From the NCBI GenBank assembly GCA_963277665.1, contig OY728125.1, positions 1,711,030,889 through 1,711,094,888 of the forward strand: DNA of 64,000 nt. Reading direction: 5' to 3'. A program made the position numbers and the translations under genes. This document shows positions 25,885 to 37,618 of this stretch, piece by piece. The notes beneath the pieces are model-generated. The model had not been told where the DNA came from. It ran no database searches and worked only from the letters and a program-made list of their open reading frames with translations. This DNA is from Viscum album. Lineage: Eukaryota > Streptophyta > Magnoliopsida > Santalales > Viscaceae. How positions within the stretch are numbered: the first letter of the stretch is position 1; each line of letters begins with the position of its first letter.

Positions 25885-26240
25885 AATCATATACCATTAA
25901 TTTTATAAACCATTAGTATAGAAAAATTGAGGACTCTATTTCAATGGTTTATTAAAACCATTGGTATTGACTTAAATATTTTATCCTATACCAATGGTTT
26001 TAAAAAACCAATGGTATAGAGTTTACTTATTCCAATGGTTACTCTAAAACCATAGGAAAATTGTATTTTTACAAAATCAATACCAATGGGTTTTCCAAAC
26101 CGTTTGTATAGATTCATTGTGAGAAAAATATACCAAATGTTTTTTATAAAAACATTGGGATAAGATCACATATTCATCCTATACCAATAGTTTTAGAAAA
26201 CCATATGTATTTCTTGATTGGTATAGGTATTGTTTCGAGT
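25885..26240. repeat. Right subterminal repeats of the CACTA element
   Basis: Repeated CCAATGGTTTT and its complement, e.g. AACCATTGGTATTG and CTATACCAATGG, mostly as inverted pairs. They mirror the array at 12640-12965 and run up to the terminal repeat ending in TAGTG at 26240-26244. Confidence 0.85.
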
Positions 26241-26247
26241 AGTGTAC

Positions 26248-26845
26248 ATCCAAATATTTATTTAATTTTTCATTCATCTTCCTCAATGTACTTTATAACT
26301 CAACATGTTTTGATTAAAACAAGTTAACTTATTCTTTTTTAGCCGCTTGCTTCATACTGCGATCTTCAATAATCTTTCCATGTTCAATAAATCTATGTTT
26401 GTAACTTAATATCTCATGGATGAATTCTTCTTCTTTTTGACATTATCTTTTTCACCTTAAATAATTTTTACTCCATATTTCTTTGAAATTCTGATTTCTT
26501 TCTTGAGAGATCTATTTTTCTCATGACATGAATCAAATTTTGTTTTGAGATGATATTATCTATAATTTTCTACACCTAATTCTTCTTCACTATTTTAAGA
26601 GTCTTTAATTTTTTCAACTTTTTCAATGAATGTTATAAACTTTTGTAAATAATAATCTCCTGAATAATTATTTTCAGTTGAGTCAAATTCTTATTTTTAA
26701 TCAAAAAACTTCTCTTGTTCCTAGTAAAATTGTTCCTATATTTATTTGATGACTTTTCTTATTTAGAAATTTTTTCCACTTCCTTTATTTATGTTTTTGA
26801 TGAGAGTAATCTCGATATTATCCAATATTATTCTTGGAAATAATA
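26248..26845 (-). pseudogene. Copia gag, charged coiled-coil segment
   Basis: The minus strand across frames reads SEEELGVEN, KTKFDSCHEKNRSLKKEIRI and further Lys/Glu/Asn-rich text, ending in NEKLNKYLDV at the CACTA border. Such a charged coiled-coil tail follows the gag core in SIRE-type copia elements. The reading continues on the far side of the CACTA element as LKDKTFKVADKVQIKDQVKF (12530-12632), so this is one gene split by the transposon. Confidence 0.7.
26841..26845. repeat. Left target duplication of the solo LTR
   Basis: TAATA, paired with TTATA at 29991-29995; four of five bases agree. Confidence 0.5.
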
Positions 26846-29800
26846 TGTCATGACCCACCTTCTTCATGATGAGGGAAGGTAAAAAACTTTCCACGCCCAT
26901 CCTTCTTCATGATGAAGGAGAGATAATGACTCTGAGTCCCACCTTCAATTGGACCCAGGGTGGAGACTAGAGCCAAGGGTATTTAATATCAAAAAAATGG
27001 AAGGCATTACGCTTTTTAAGGAAAATTGGATCTGGAGATAAGATGGTAGAAAACCCAAACAACACCAAACATTTATATAAAAGAAACCACAATCCTACCC
27101 ATGCCTAATTTAAACACAAACTCTGACAAAATTACAACCAAAGAATAAAATCACGTACCAAAAAAAGAGTCTAAGAAGCAACACAACAACTATCTCGACA
27201 CCTGAGCTAGTAAAGTCCAGCACGGTCCTCAAAGTTCTCCTAGAAACTAGAAAATAGTTTTAACATACGTAGGGTTAGTATAATAGTATACCCACTATGA
27301 AAATCTAAAGCCACCTATGCACAAGTGGGGGAACATACTAATGCCCCTGTGAAAACTACATAATCCAACCACACCTACCAAAGAAAAATACTAACTGGCG
27401 CAACCTCACCAAGGCATGTTCAAAAAATAACTCAATAAAAGTATGGAAATAATATAAGAACATCGATGATTTGGGTACCATGCACCACTTTTCCCACTAG
27501 TTAACTGTTAATTACTAAAATCTAACATCTTCACGCTACTGCTCTTCCCCAAATTCAGTCTCACTACACATTTTCCCGCACACACCTTGTCCACAAACCA
27601 CACATACCCAACTCATAGACACCCAGGTCACAACAACCACACCTCTCGCTTGAAAACTCATGAGCCTCATTCCAATGGAACATAGGAAACAAAATAGGCC
27701 TACAGACACCTGGGCCCCTCATCCATAACACAAACTGCCCGAAGGATCTTGGGAAAATAGTAAACCTCAATCCATTACATCCTGTCCAGATACGCTAGAG
27801 GGGTAGGAACTCAGAAAGGGGTGTGAGGAGGAAAGTTAGTAACTAGCCATCCATCCTCCCACTAGGATGTTGGGAAAGACACCCTCCACAATGAAAATGG
27901 GGGTGTTCCAAACATAGTGCTCAACAAGGGTGGGATGTGTATTGAAAATCACAAGGAACTAAAATTTATACATATAGATAAACAAGAACTCATCCCATCC
28001 TATGGGTTTTAAACAAACAACTAACCCACACATAACCACCTTTACTGCCAACCCAATATGCACAACCACACAATAACCAAAACCAAATCATAAACCCAAC
28101 CCATTTCTTTTAATTACTGTTTATTCTTTATTAAGGAGTTTACTGCAATTAATTCCAGCACTACTCATGCAACCACTATGTGCAAACATTCTCAAAACAA
28201 AAGGAATGTCAACCTGTAGTCCTAGTGCACAAACAACACAAAACCACATTACAGTGCCGCTGCACAACATTTATTGATGGCCACTACACAAAAAAGGCAA
28301 TCCCACTGCCTACATGTCCATCCATTCCACAAACAACCAATCAGTATCCCCACTACACAAACATGTCATACCAAAACAAAGAACCATCTACTTTTTCCAC
28401 CCCTATACCCACAACCAAGCTAATGACAGTAATATCACACAACCCGTAAAAAGCATGAACTAAACCAAACATAGAACACAACCACACCATTAAGCCAAGA
28501 ATATTCAGATTTATCCAACTTGGATTCTCTAATTTCATATAGAATAACAAGGGTGATTATAGAACATGTTTGATCCTTTTAACCAAGTGTACCTAATTAA
28601 ATGGATTGATATTTTCAATTATTCACAGAGTATCAACATCAAGAACAATAACATCACCAGTGGGTGAGAAAAGGATACCAACCACCATGATTTTCAAAAC
28701 GCCTTACAGCCACATCAATTAGTGAAAGTAAAAAAAGGGTAACAATTAAAAATAATATGTAACATCATTACTTCCCTACTGTTATTTCATTGTATCCTGT
28801 TATCTTTTGATCATTATCTTCTAATTTATTACTCTTATTAAAGAAAAATAATTTATCCGTTCTTCACAAGGAATCATTGATACACCAACCCTGCATGATA
28901 GATAAATATAAAGAGGTAGAAGAATCCCTAATTGGAACAACATGTGACCAAAATTCCTCCTTGTGACAAACAGGTGGTTGTGTGAGCAACATGGAACTCC
29001 AAGAAAAAATGGATAGGAAAGGGATATAGAATAGGCACATGACTCATTTAGGGAATAAAATTTTTGTATGCACCAAGGAAAAATATAAGAGAGGACCTCA
29101 GCTTAGGAAAGAAATATTTTATATCAACGGAAATGGAAATGGTTTCAAGGGTGATTGATGTCGTATAATTTTTAAGATTACGTGGCTTGACTATTTCTAA
29201 GTCTAGGAAGAATTAGGATGTTAACGATATAATTAATAACCTTTGAAATTACTTAATAAATGCTCAAAACAAGTCCTTAAAATTTATTTACTTCAAATAA
29301 AATGTATGAGGGGTGAAACTAGAAAAACTAGGAAAAATTGGAAAAATAACATTGACCCTGACACTGATGCTGAGGATGAAGCTGAAGTTGACGCCGATTC
29401 TAATGATGACACCAATGACGACATAACCAAAATGTCGCACTAACATTGACAGTACAAAAACAACATGCTAACACCGATAGTTCAAAATTATATGCCAACA
29501 CAAACAATTAAAAATGACATGCTGACACTGACTGGTCAAAAATGACACACTGACACCGACAGTCCAAAAATGTCACACTGACACTTATAGCTCAAAAATA
29601 CAAGACAACACCGACAGTTAAAAATGAAATGTGGACACTGACATTTAAAAATGACTTTCCGAAACCAATAGTTCAAAATGAAACATGGTCACCAAAAATT
29701 CAAAATGACATGCCTACATCGAATGTTCAAAATGATGTGCTAACATCGATAGTTCAAAGCGGCATGTCGACAATGACAGTTTAAAATGACATGCCGACAC

Positions 29801-29990
29801 TGAAAGTTCAAAATGACTTGATGAAACCTAAAATTCAACATGATATGCTGACAAAAATAGTTCAAAATGATATGTCGACAGAGAAAACTAGACTTTTTGG
29901 GTAAACTTGTACAAATGAGTCACCGATATCTCCCAGAACACCCCAAAAACTGGATTTTCTCAAAGGAATGGTATGGAGAGGTCCGAGTCA
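26846..29990 (+). mobile_element. Solo LTR, probably gypsy, nested in copia gag
   Basis: It begins TGTCATGACCCACC, a common start for plant gypsy LTRs, and ends GTCCGAGTCA before the duplication TTATA. Gag-like reading on the minus strand stops at both edges and resumes outside. A TATA box (TTTATATAAAAG) lies near 27070 on the plus strand. No second LTR copy and no pol sequence is present, so unequal recombination probably removed the interior. GC is higher (27.0-28.6 kb) than in the host element. Near the start a ~50-bp unit with CCTTCTTCATGATGA is duplicated. Open frames at 27564-27770, 28180-28449, 28353-28550 and 29243-29443 are not recognised and are probably incidental. Confidence 0.6.
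29440..29885 (+). repeat. ~31-bp minisatellite
   Basis: About fourteen degenerate copies of a unit like CTGACACCGACAGTTCAAAA followed by TGACATGC. The unit length varies and is not kept to a multiple of three, so it is not a coding repeat. It lies close to the 3' end of the solo LTR. Confidence 0.8.
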
Positions 29991-29995
29991 TTATA

Positions 29996-30850
29996 GAATC
30001 ATACCAAAATTTCTAATTACACCACACTAAAAATATTTAAGATGAATTTTACCTCCATAAATTCTTATTCTTATTCGATAGTTCTTTGATATGAGAGACA
30101 TTTTTTTATCATTCTACTCATCATCCTCTTTATCTTTAAAATCACAAAGATCAACAACTTCAACATCTAGAATCTTGATTTTTCTTATAGATTTAAAATA
30201 AATTTCATCTTTAATCTTCTTTCTATACAATTTATTTTTTTCATTTAAAAATAAATAAGAAATTTATGCAATTCATCAAGAGATAAATCATTTTTATCTT
30301 ATAAAGTGGAAATTTTTGAATGAAAACTATACTGAGAGTTTCTAATAAGTTATCTCACTATAGTAGAATCCTCCATAACTTCTCTAAATCTTCTGATGTT
30401 GCAATCAATTTCATTTACCCTAATGAATTATTCATTAATAGTTTCTTTATCTTTTATTCATATGTAGTCAAACTTAGTATGCTAGATTTGTAGCTTTGTT
30501 TCCTTTACTTTTTTATTCCATTCAAAAATACTTTGTAGCTTTCCCCAAAAACTATTTAAATTTTTGAGACCCACAACCTTCATATAAAAAATTTCTGAGA
30601 GAGACATAATAATAGAAATCAAAGATTTCACATGAAATTCAATATTCTTATTATCAAAAAATTTCATTAGGTGAATCCTTCTTAATAGGAGGAATCCCAA
30701 TTGTAGCAACATAAAAAACTAATTGGAAAAGAGATAGGAGATATAGAATCATTCTATTTTTCCATCTATAATTTTTTTTCATCAAATGTTGGAATTACTC
30801 TACTGTTGAAAAGATTGATATTATCCATGACAATAATACAGCAATGGAAC
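29996..30850 (-). pseudogene. Copia gag core remnant (UBN2-type)
   Basis: The minus strand reads NSFWGKLQSIFEWNKKVKET, then KLQI and, after shifts, the pieces corresponding to KF..IKMK..ETI.E....V..I...I, then DSTIVR.LIRNS, then KNDLSLDELHKFLI. This follows the UBN2-type copia gag: W..L...YEG...VK..KLQ.L, then S..EY, then K.LRSLP, then LSL.EL...L. Further down, DVEVVDLCDFKDKEDDE and KKMSLISKNYRI lead to the solo-LTR border. Gag forms the particle that packages element RNA. The segment begins just inside the 5' LTR. The open frame at 30482-30712 is part of it. Confidence 0.8.
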
Positions 30851-30867
30851 CTATATCTACCACTAAT
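30845..30867 (-). other. Possible primer-binding site of the copia element
   Basis: Minus-strand sequence just inside the 5' LTR reads ATTAGTGGTAGATATAGGTT. It resembles ATTGGTATCAGAGCAGGTT (initiator-Met tRNA complement) with several changes. The position is right; the match is weak. Confidence 0.4.
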
Positions 30868-32870
30868 TGAAGTTCCAAAGGATCAAATATTAACTGAGGG
30901 GGGGGGGGGTTGAATTGATTGTTAACTTTTTATATGTTTGAATACTTTTAGAAACTTAACCACTATAACATGTCAAAGTTCATTACATTATCATCTTATA
31001 GTAAATACTCATGCATGTAAAATTTAGAAATAAAGTAAAGAACTCATGATTTACAAGGTTCAACCTCATTGTGAGAACCTAAATCATTACTAAATCCACT
31101 TTTTTGGGTCAATGGAAATACAATATAATAATGAAGTGAATAAAACATGTGTTATGTCCTATTAGAAACATTCTATTACCCGATAGGAATTATTATACCG
31201 ACTCTAATAAATTAAAAAAGTCTACTTAAAAATAATTGATCCACAAAATAAAAGATCACAAAAAAATATAACCACAAAACTACATTCGAAACATCAGTCT
31301 AATGACCGTAGGTATCATTTCCTCAGTCCGATTAGCTCATTAAGATGAACTCCTTATGAAGAAATTATTACGATGAACCCTTTTCTCAAACTACAATTCT
31401 CAAACTCTACTCAAGTAATTAATTTGATCTTCCCCAGTCTAATATTCCTTAGCATAGTAAGAAAAAATCTAACCACCTGATCTTATAATGATAATTATAT
31501 ATGAAAGGTAACTCTTACTCAAAATCTAGAGTGCTCTGGATTTTCGTGCACATAAAAAGGTTTCAATGTATGAATGTATTGTGAATCTATTTATAGGAAT
31601 CCATGAATGGAAAATGAAGGAAATTGAAAAAAGTTTCCTACTTACACAGATTAAAAAACTCCGAGATATACACATATTTGAAATTCATGTTTGACCACTT
31701 AAACTCTTTACTAATATTTTGGATTCTTCTTGATTCTTCTCCAAAATCTGTCTTCTCTTACTTCCTAACTTTTATTCAATATAATGGAACTTTCTTATCT
31801 AATTCCGAATTGTATTTCCTCACCAATGTTAGTCAGGTTGAATTTAATTCTTAGAGTTAGTCTGATTGACTTTCCTTTTCATAGGTAGTCATATTGATTT
31901 TTCTTCTCAGAGTTAGTCTAATTAAATTACCTTCTCAGAGTTAGTCTGATTAAATTTCCCCCTCAGAGTCACTCTAATAGAATTTCCTCATATTCATTCT
32001 CATTAAATCGTTGTTAAGATGGAATTATCGTAACGATGGATTTATCATTATGATGGAAAATAAACTATACAACTTTGAAACTCTTCAAACCCCATTAGAT
32101 ATAACTCATTAATACTTATATAAAATTTTTGTACTTGGTACTTTTGGATTTGATGAAATTTTTCTTGATTTGTGGAGCTGATATAATCTTTATGTTTCCT
32201 CCATTTCATAAAAAGATTTTATCCTGAGAGTTTTAATGATTTATGAGAAATTAAAAATTGGAAAATAATCTTCTAACTTACATAGAATAGTATTATGACA
32301 TCCTTTAATTTCAACACCTTCTTTATTTTAAACAAACAATAAGATTGGATACAACTATTCTCTCTCATTTATTCATTAGTCTTTCATCACATGTGTTATA
32401 GAAAACATATGATATTTTAGAATTAAAAAATATAAAATCATTATCTAACATATGGTTAGGAAGTTTAAGAATATTATAACTCCCGAAATCACTTTAATCA
32501 TTCAACATCATTTGAAACATTATGAATTTCTAACTCACCAAATTCACTCTAAAAAACATCATGTCTAATGGATCTTGAGCTTCATGCTGATGGATCTGAG
32601 GCTAATTATGTGTCTGATAAATAAAATGAACTTTATGAAAAATTTTGTGATTGTTTCTTCTTAGACCGATACTCTGTATCCAGTGCTGTTTAGTCACATC
32701 CTCTGTATTATAAAAACATCTTTATTAAATACAAAAACTTTCTCCCCCTTTATGTTTGGGTTCGAAAATTCAACAAATTTCAACTATTTTTCAAAAAAAA
32801 TTCTGGTAGAAAAGATTAGTTGTCAAAAAATTAAAAAAAATTATTTAGAAAAACATCAAAAAGTTTTTAA
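30868..32870 (-). repeat. 5' LTR of the copia element
   Basis: It is the partner of 6486-8525. In plus orientation it starts TGAAGTTCCAAAGGATC and ends near GAAAAACATCAAAAAGTTTTTAA, where the expected terminal CA has become AA. Twelve Gs at 30898-30909 mark the G-rich motif near the LTR end. The minisatellite copies lie at 31830-31990. The two LTRs differ at many positions and by many indels, so the insertion is old. Frames at 31624-31854 and 32683-32895 are incidental. Confidence 0.85.
31830..31995 (+). repeat. ~30-bp minisatellite inside the copia 5' LTR
   Basis: About five copies of CAGAGTTAGTCTGATTGAAT and variants; same unit as at 7440-7650. Confidence 0.75.
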
Positions 32871-33287
32871 TAAGTATTTAGACCGATTCCATTGATTAGA
32901 ATATTGGTGATAATAAATTGAAAGCCAATTTCAATTTAAAATTACATAGCACCGATGCATGGGATATTTTCAACCATAATTAAAAATTCTCTAAGTAGTG
33001 CTTGATTTGGGTACATTCATCTATTGTTGATTGGGCGTTCAAGGATGCATGATAGGAAAAGTGGCAGTTCTATTTATGTAGCATCAATGAAGCGAGGATT
33101 GTTTTTGGTCAAAGATATCATCTCTATATCATGCCTTATAGCTTGTTTCAGTTGTTGGGGTTCCTCAACCATTATAATAGAGTGTTGGTGGGATTCATAT
33201 ATGGATAGGATAATAACACCATTAGAGACTGTAGGAGAAACCACAACATATAGGATTCATGAAGTTTTATATTCTACTATTAGGGTA

Positions 33288-33289
33288 AC

Positions 33290-33320
<31 letters not shown>

Positions 33321-33330
33321 ATATATATAT
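33288..33330. repeat. (TAAA)n-(TA)n microsatellite
   Basis: About eight uninterrupted TAAA units followed by five AT units. It is one of the few clean microsatellites in the window. Confidence 0.95.
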
Positions 33331-33528
33331 TTCAATGGGCGTACACAAGTTGGGTGTTTTGGGTATGATATGTGATAACAATATGTGTTTCTTTTTTATT
33401 TTGTATATATTTATGATGGAAATAAGAAACCTCCTTTTTTTCTCAAATAAAATTTTTCATACTATTATTAATTATATCAAGGAACTTCAGCCTACCAAAT
33501 TTTCATTAAATAATTCTATTCTTGGTCA

Positions 33529-33598
33529 TCATACATGGAAATTTTTTTATAATTTTTTTATTTTAATTTGGAAAAAAAGTTATAATTTCCATGTATGA
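33529..33598. repeat. Perfect 15-bp inverted repeat with 40-bp loop
   Basis: TCATACATGGAAATT at 33529-33543 and its exact complement AATTTCCATGTATGA at 33584-33598, with an AT-rich loop. It could be a decayed miniature transposon core or a chance hairpin. Confidence 0.7.
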
Positions 33599-34334
33599 AA
33601 ATTTACTTGATCTCTTAATTTAAAAAAATGACCAAAAGATAATTCAAAATGACCCAAAATTCTGGTGATCTATTAATAGGCACTAAAAGGCACACATTTT
33701 GAAAACCTAATTTTTAATCCCCCACTCTCATATTTCGGTGCCTACTACTCCACTATCATTCGATAGAGCATATTTTAACCCTATATAAGATATCCCCTTA
33801 ATCGTCTATACACTTCTTGAGAAATGAACTTTAGCAACCCCAAAAAGTCACTACTCAAGGAGTATAGTGGCCACCCAACTACCACCAAATAGTGGCCACT
33901 TTTGACCTGATGTTGTTGCCTATTTTGACTTTTAGAGGGTCCATATAATGACCTATAAATGGAGGATGCTATAAATTATTTACTGAAAAAAATTAGAGAA
34001 GAATTATAAAAACAAAAAAACAAAAAATATATAAATATTTAAAATTTTTTTGTGGAATATATAATTTCATAAACTCACAGATAAATTCATCAAATAATTT
34101 TCCACACCCCACACCCATCAACTCAAATAAATGAAAATCAAATAAATTAAAAATAAAACTTAGTACAGTATATAGAAAAATAAAAAATAAAAAATAATGG
34201 AAATATAGAGAAATATTTTAATTAATACATTAAAAAATATATAGTCCCAAGTCATTTTATTTTCAATACCAACATGTTTCAAATCAATTTTTATTTTAAA
34301 ATCGATTATTTGGTTCATATAAGAACACCATATG

Positions 34335-37300
34335 TATGATCCATGTGTCATCTACTCGTATACATAAAATATAATACAAATATGGCCATCCTATGATTTC
34401 AGATCATCTGGAGGCCGTTATCCATGGTTTTTACCATTACACACATGTTTTACAATTTTAAAACACTAAAAGTGTGTTTCTAGTCATCCTAGTAAAGAAA
34501 CAAATTAGTTTGATGTTCATTTTATTAAAATATTTCTAAGGTAACTCTATGATTGTTTTCATTTTATTTCATGAAAAAATTGGCTGTTTTCTCCATTTGG
34601 ACCCATATACGCACATTTGTAAAGGCCCCCATACCATTAAAAACTGCTAATTAGGTCATTTCAGGAACACATCACATGATATTAAAATTTTATTTTCTCT
34701 ATCTCATCAAAATTAAAACAAATATAGTTTTCCCATGCTTTCACATCAGTAATAGGTTGTTTGATATAGTTTTGATCATTAAACACATGTTTTAGTCTTT
34801 TTAAAACAATAAAAGTATGTTTCTGATCATCCTGTGAAAACGACACATCCAATTGATGCATCATATGTTAATTTTTTTTAAAAATTAATCTACGATTGTT
34901 TTCATATGATTTTATGGGAATAGGAGGAACATCCCTTGGTTTTGATCCATTGAAGAATATTTTTAGAGGTTTTAAAGCCATTGAAAAATGCCTATTCTAT
35001 CCATCCGAGCACACAACCTTTCCTATTGAAACATTGTCTACTAATACAAATTAATAAAAATAAAAACAAACTATTCCTTTGATTTGAACCATTCCTGGCT
35101 TGTTTATAATTGTTTTGATAATTATACGCATGTTTAAGTGTTTTAAAACACTAAAAGTTTGTTTCTAGTCATCTTGATCAAAAAAACCTCAAATTAATGT
35201 TCTGTTTGATCCAAAATTTAAAAAATCACTCTAATTCTATTGGCATATGATTTCACCATGATAAAAGGTTATTTTATTGGCTTTGACCCCATGAATCAAT
35301 TTTTTAATGGTCATCAAACCTTTAAAAGGATTATTATTAGGTCATTTTGGGCCAACAACCTATTAAACTAACATGACGTTTTCAAGCATACATCACATAT
35401 AATATAAATTTGGTTTTTATATGATTTTAGGTTATTTTGAGGTCATTTGATAGGGTTCTGATTATTATATGTACATTTTAGTATTTTTAATACATTAAAA
35501 GAGTTTTTTGACCATATGGAGAGAATGATATGTTTGATTGACATAAAAAATGATTCTACATTTCAAAAATCATTGAATAATATATTTATTATAATTTCAT
35601 GCTAATAAAAGGGAATTTTCTTATTTTTTACCCTTTTACAGAAATTCTTAAAGGCTATTAAAACATTAAAAAACTACTTATGCAGTCCTTTCGAGAACCC
35701 TGCCTCTTTGATTTATGTGTATTCCTCTTTTACATGATAATAATAATAAAAATATGGTCTTCCTATAATTTCAAATTATTTAGATGTTGTTATTTATGGT
35801 TTTGACTCTTACTTGAATTAGTTAGTGTATTAGAACAGTAAATGCATTTTTTTGGTCATCCTGAGTAAAAATTACATCAAATTGATTATCCTTGAGTTCT
35901 AATATTTCAAAAATATCTCTATGGTTGTTTTCCTATAAATTTAATGAAAATGAATTTTTCTTGGTGCTGACCCTGTGAAACACTTTTTTAAAGGATGTAA
36001 AAAATTCAAAAACTAGTTATTAAGTCCGCTCGAGCACACCAAACCATTGATTGATGTGTTTTAAACATAAATGTTAAATATAATATAAAAATTTCTTTTT
36101 CATATGGTATCATTTCATTTGAAGTTATTTTATATGGTTTTTACTTGTACACACATGTTTTAATTTTAAAAAAAAATCTAAAAGCATGTTTTCAGAAATC
36201 ATGATCAAACTACACCACATATTGATGTTATGTTGGTTCCAAATTTTAAAAAACCATACTATAGTAATTTTCTTATTATTTTATGGAAATAACAGGTCAT
36301 TTTCTTTATTTTTACCCACTAACGTACATGTTTGAAGGCCACCAAACATTTAAAAAAAATGCATATTTTGTATTTTTGAGTGCACTACTTATATGATAGA
36401 CATTTCATCTACTCATACATGTTAATAATAATATAAAAATGGTATTCCAATTATTTTACATCATTTTGAGGTCTTTTTCTTTTCTCTTGACCATCACACA
36501 CACATTTTAGTGTTCTAAAACACTGAAAGTGTGTTTCTAGTCATCCTGATCAAACAAAAAATAATTATATTTTTATATCAATTATAAATTTCAAAAATAA
36601 CTCTATTGTTGTTTTTGTATGATTTAATAGTAGTTATAAGACCTTTTCATAGTTTCGACCCCATGAAGCTTATTTTTAATTACCATTAAACATTTAAAAC
36701 TGCTTATTAGGCCGTTTCTGGCACACCCCATGTTAGATTGATATAATTTTCTATCATAAAATATAAAATAAAATAAATATGATTTTAATAATATTTTATA
36801 TCATTAAAATTTTTTATATGTTTTTGATCAATACATGCATGTTTTAGTGTTTTTAAATTACTTAAATTGTGTTTTTGGTCATCTTAAGAAAATGATAAGT
36901 CAAATTGATGTGAACGATTCTTCTATATTTTAAAAATAACACTAAGGTTGTTTTAATATTATTTAATTCCAATTATTGGTCATTTTATTGGTTTTTACAC
37001 CTTGATACATATATTTAAAGGATGCAAAACCTTTTAAAAACAAGTTATTTAGTCCATCAGAGAACACTGCACATTTGATTAATGTTTCGTCTACATTAAC
37101 ACATTAAAAATAATAAAAATATTTTATTAATATTTCAAATTATTTGGAGGTGTATTTATATTTTTTTGACCCTTACACACATTTTTTAGTGTTTTGAAAC
37201 TCCAAAGGTGCCTTTATGGTCATCCCGGTCAAACAACACCTTTGATTGATGTTCTGTCGGTTAAAAAATTCCATAAATAAGTCTATATTTATTTCATAAG

Positions 37301-37618
37301 ATTTCATGGAAATTATACGTCATTTTAATAGTTTTAAATCAATAGAAAATGATTTTAAATGCCTCTAAACCTTTAAAAACTAATTATTAGGTCGTTCTGG
37401 GAACACCTCATGTTAGACTGATGTGTCATTCACTCATACACATTAAACATAATAAAAATATTGTTTTCATATGATTTCATGTCATTCATAGGTTGTCTGA
37501 TATTTTTTTCATCATTGAATTCATGTTTTAGTTTTTTTAAAAAACTAAAAGTGTGTTTGCAATCATCTCAAGTAAATAACACATCCAATTGATGTGTCAT
37601 TGATTTTAAATAAGAATA
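34335..37618 (+). repeat. Satellite block 2, ~337-bp dimeric monomer
   Basis: Nearly ten copies in the same orientation as block 1. The half-A landmark recurs near 34460, 34800, 35140, 35490, 35830, 36165, 36510, 36850, 37190 and 37530. The half-B landmark (AGGTC.TT.TGGG..CA) recurs between them, e.g. 34655, 35340, 36710 and 37390. The array breaks in half A where the gypsy-type LTR begins and resumes at the same point of the unit at about 52950, so blocks 2 and 3 were one array. Confidence 0.88.

Larger units (their letters stand above)
12636..26244 (-). mobile_element. CACTA (En/Spm) transposon nested in the copia gag region
   Basis: The left end reads CACTATTCAAATTATACC at 12636; the right end, on the opposite strand, reads CACTACTCGAAACAATACC ending at 26244. 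Flanking triplets are TAA (12633-12635) and TAC (26245-26247), a near-match 3-bp target duplication. Both ends carry arrays of inverted subterminal repeats. Inside, on the minus strand, are remains of a TNP2-type transposase (18.4-22.7 kb) and a TNPA/Transposase_24-type gene (13.2-17.3 kb), the classic two-gene layout of plant CACTA elements. The size of 13.6 kb is within the family range. Joining the flanks restores a continuous copia gag frame, which confirms the boundaries. Stops and frameshifts make it non-autonomous now. Confidence 0.88.
6486..32870 (-). mobile_element. Ty1/copia retrotransposon, SIRE/Maximus-like, carrying nested insertions
   Basis: Two direct LTRs of about 2.0 kb bracket minus-strand remains of gag (30.8 kb down to 12.1 kb), gag-pre-integrase, integrase, reverse transcriptase and RNase H (9.07 kb). 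This domain order, with integrase before RT, defines Ty1/copia. The long coiled-coil gag tail, the G-rich motif near the LTR end and the long LTRs suggest the SIRE/Maximus lineage. Removing the CACTA element and the solo LTR leaves about 9.6 kb, normal for that lineage. The near-match target duplication AAAGT/TAAGT marks one insertion event. Many stops and frameshifts show the copy is dead. No envelope-like frame fits in the short gap between RNase H and the 3' LTR. Confidence 0.85.
32871..34334. other. Unassigned 1.5 kb between copia element and satellite block 2
   Basis: It starts with the target duplication TAAGT and ends where the satellite resumes. It is not satellite and I recognise no protein; the open frames at 33024-33296 and 33335-33598 match nothing I know. 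It includes a TAAA repeat, a 15-bp inverted repeat and a duplicated ATAGTGGCCAC word near 33865-33900. Together with 6441-6485 it may be an older insertion into the satellite that later received the copia element. Confidence 0.4.

Noticed and set aside
29243..29443. Plus-strand open frame with an Asp-rich tail running toward the minisatellite
   Set aside because: The minisatellite unit is not a multiple of three and the frame closes at its start; no family match.
29440..29885. CRISPR-like array
   Set aside because: Repeats of ~31 bp are degenerate and directly tandem, with no unique spacers, and the context is a plant retroelement.
30898..30909. Run of twelve Gs as an assembly artefact
   Set aside because: The other LTR has a shorter G run at the same place and G-rich LTR-end motifs occur in SIRE-type elements, so the run is probably genuine, though its exact length may be uncertain.
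33024..33598. Possible small genes at 33024-33296 and 33335-33598
   Set aside because: No domain, signal or conserved motif; a microsatellite lies between them and the region is bounded by repeats.
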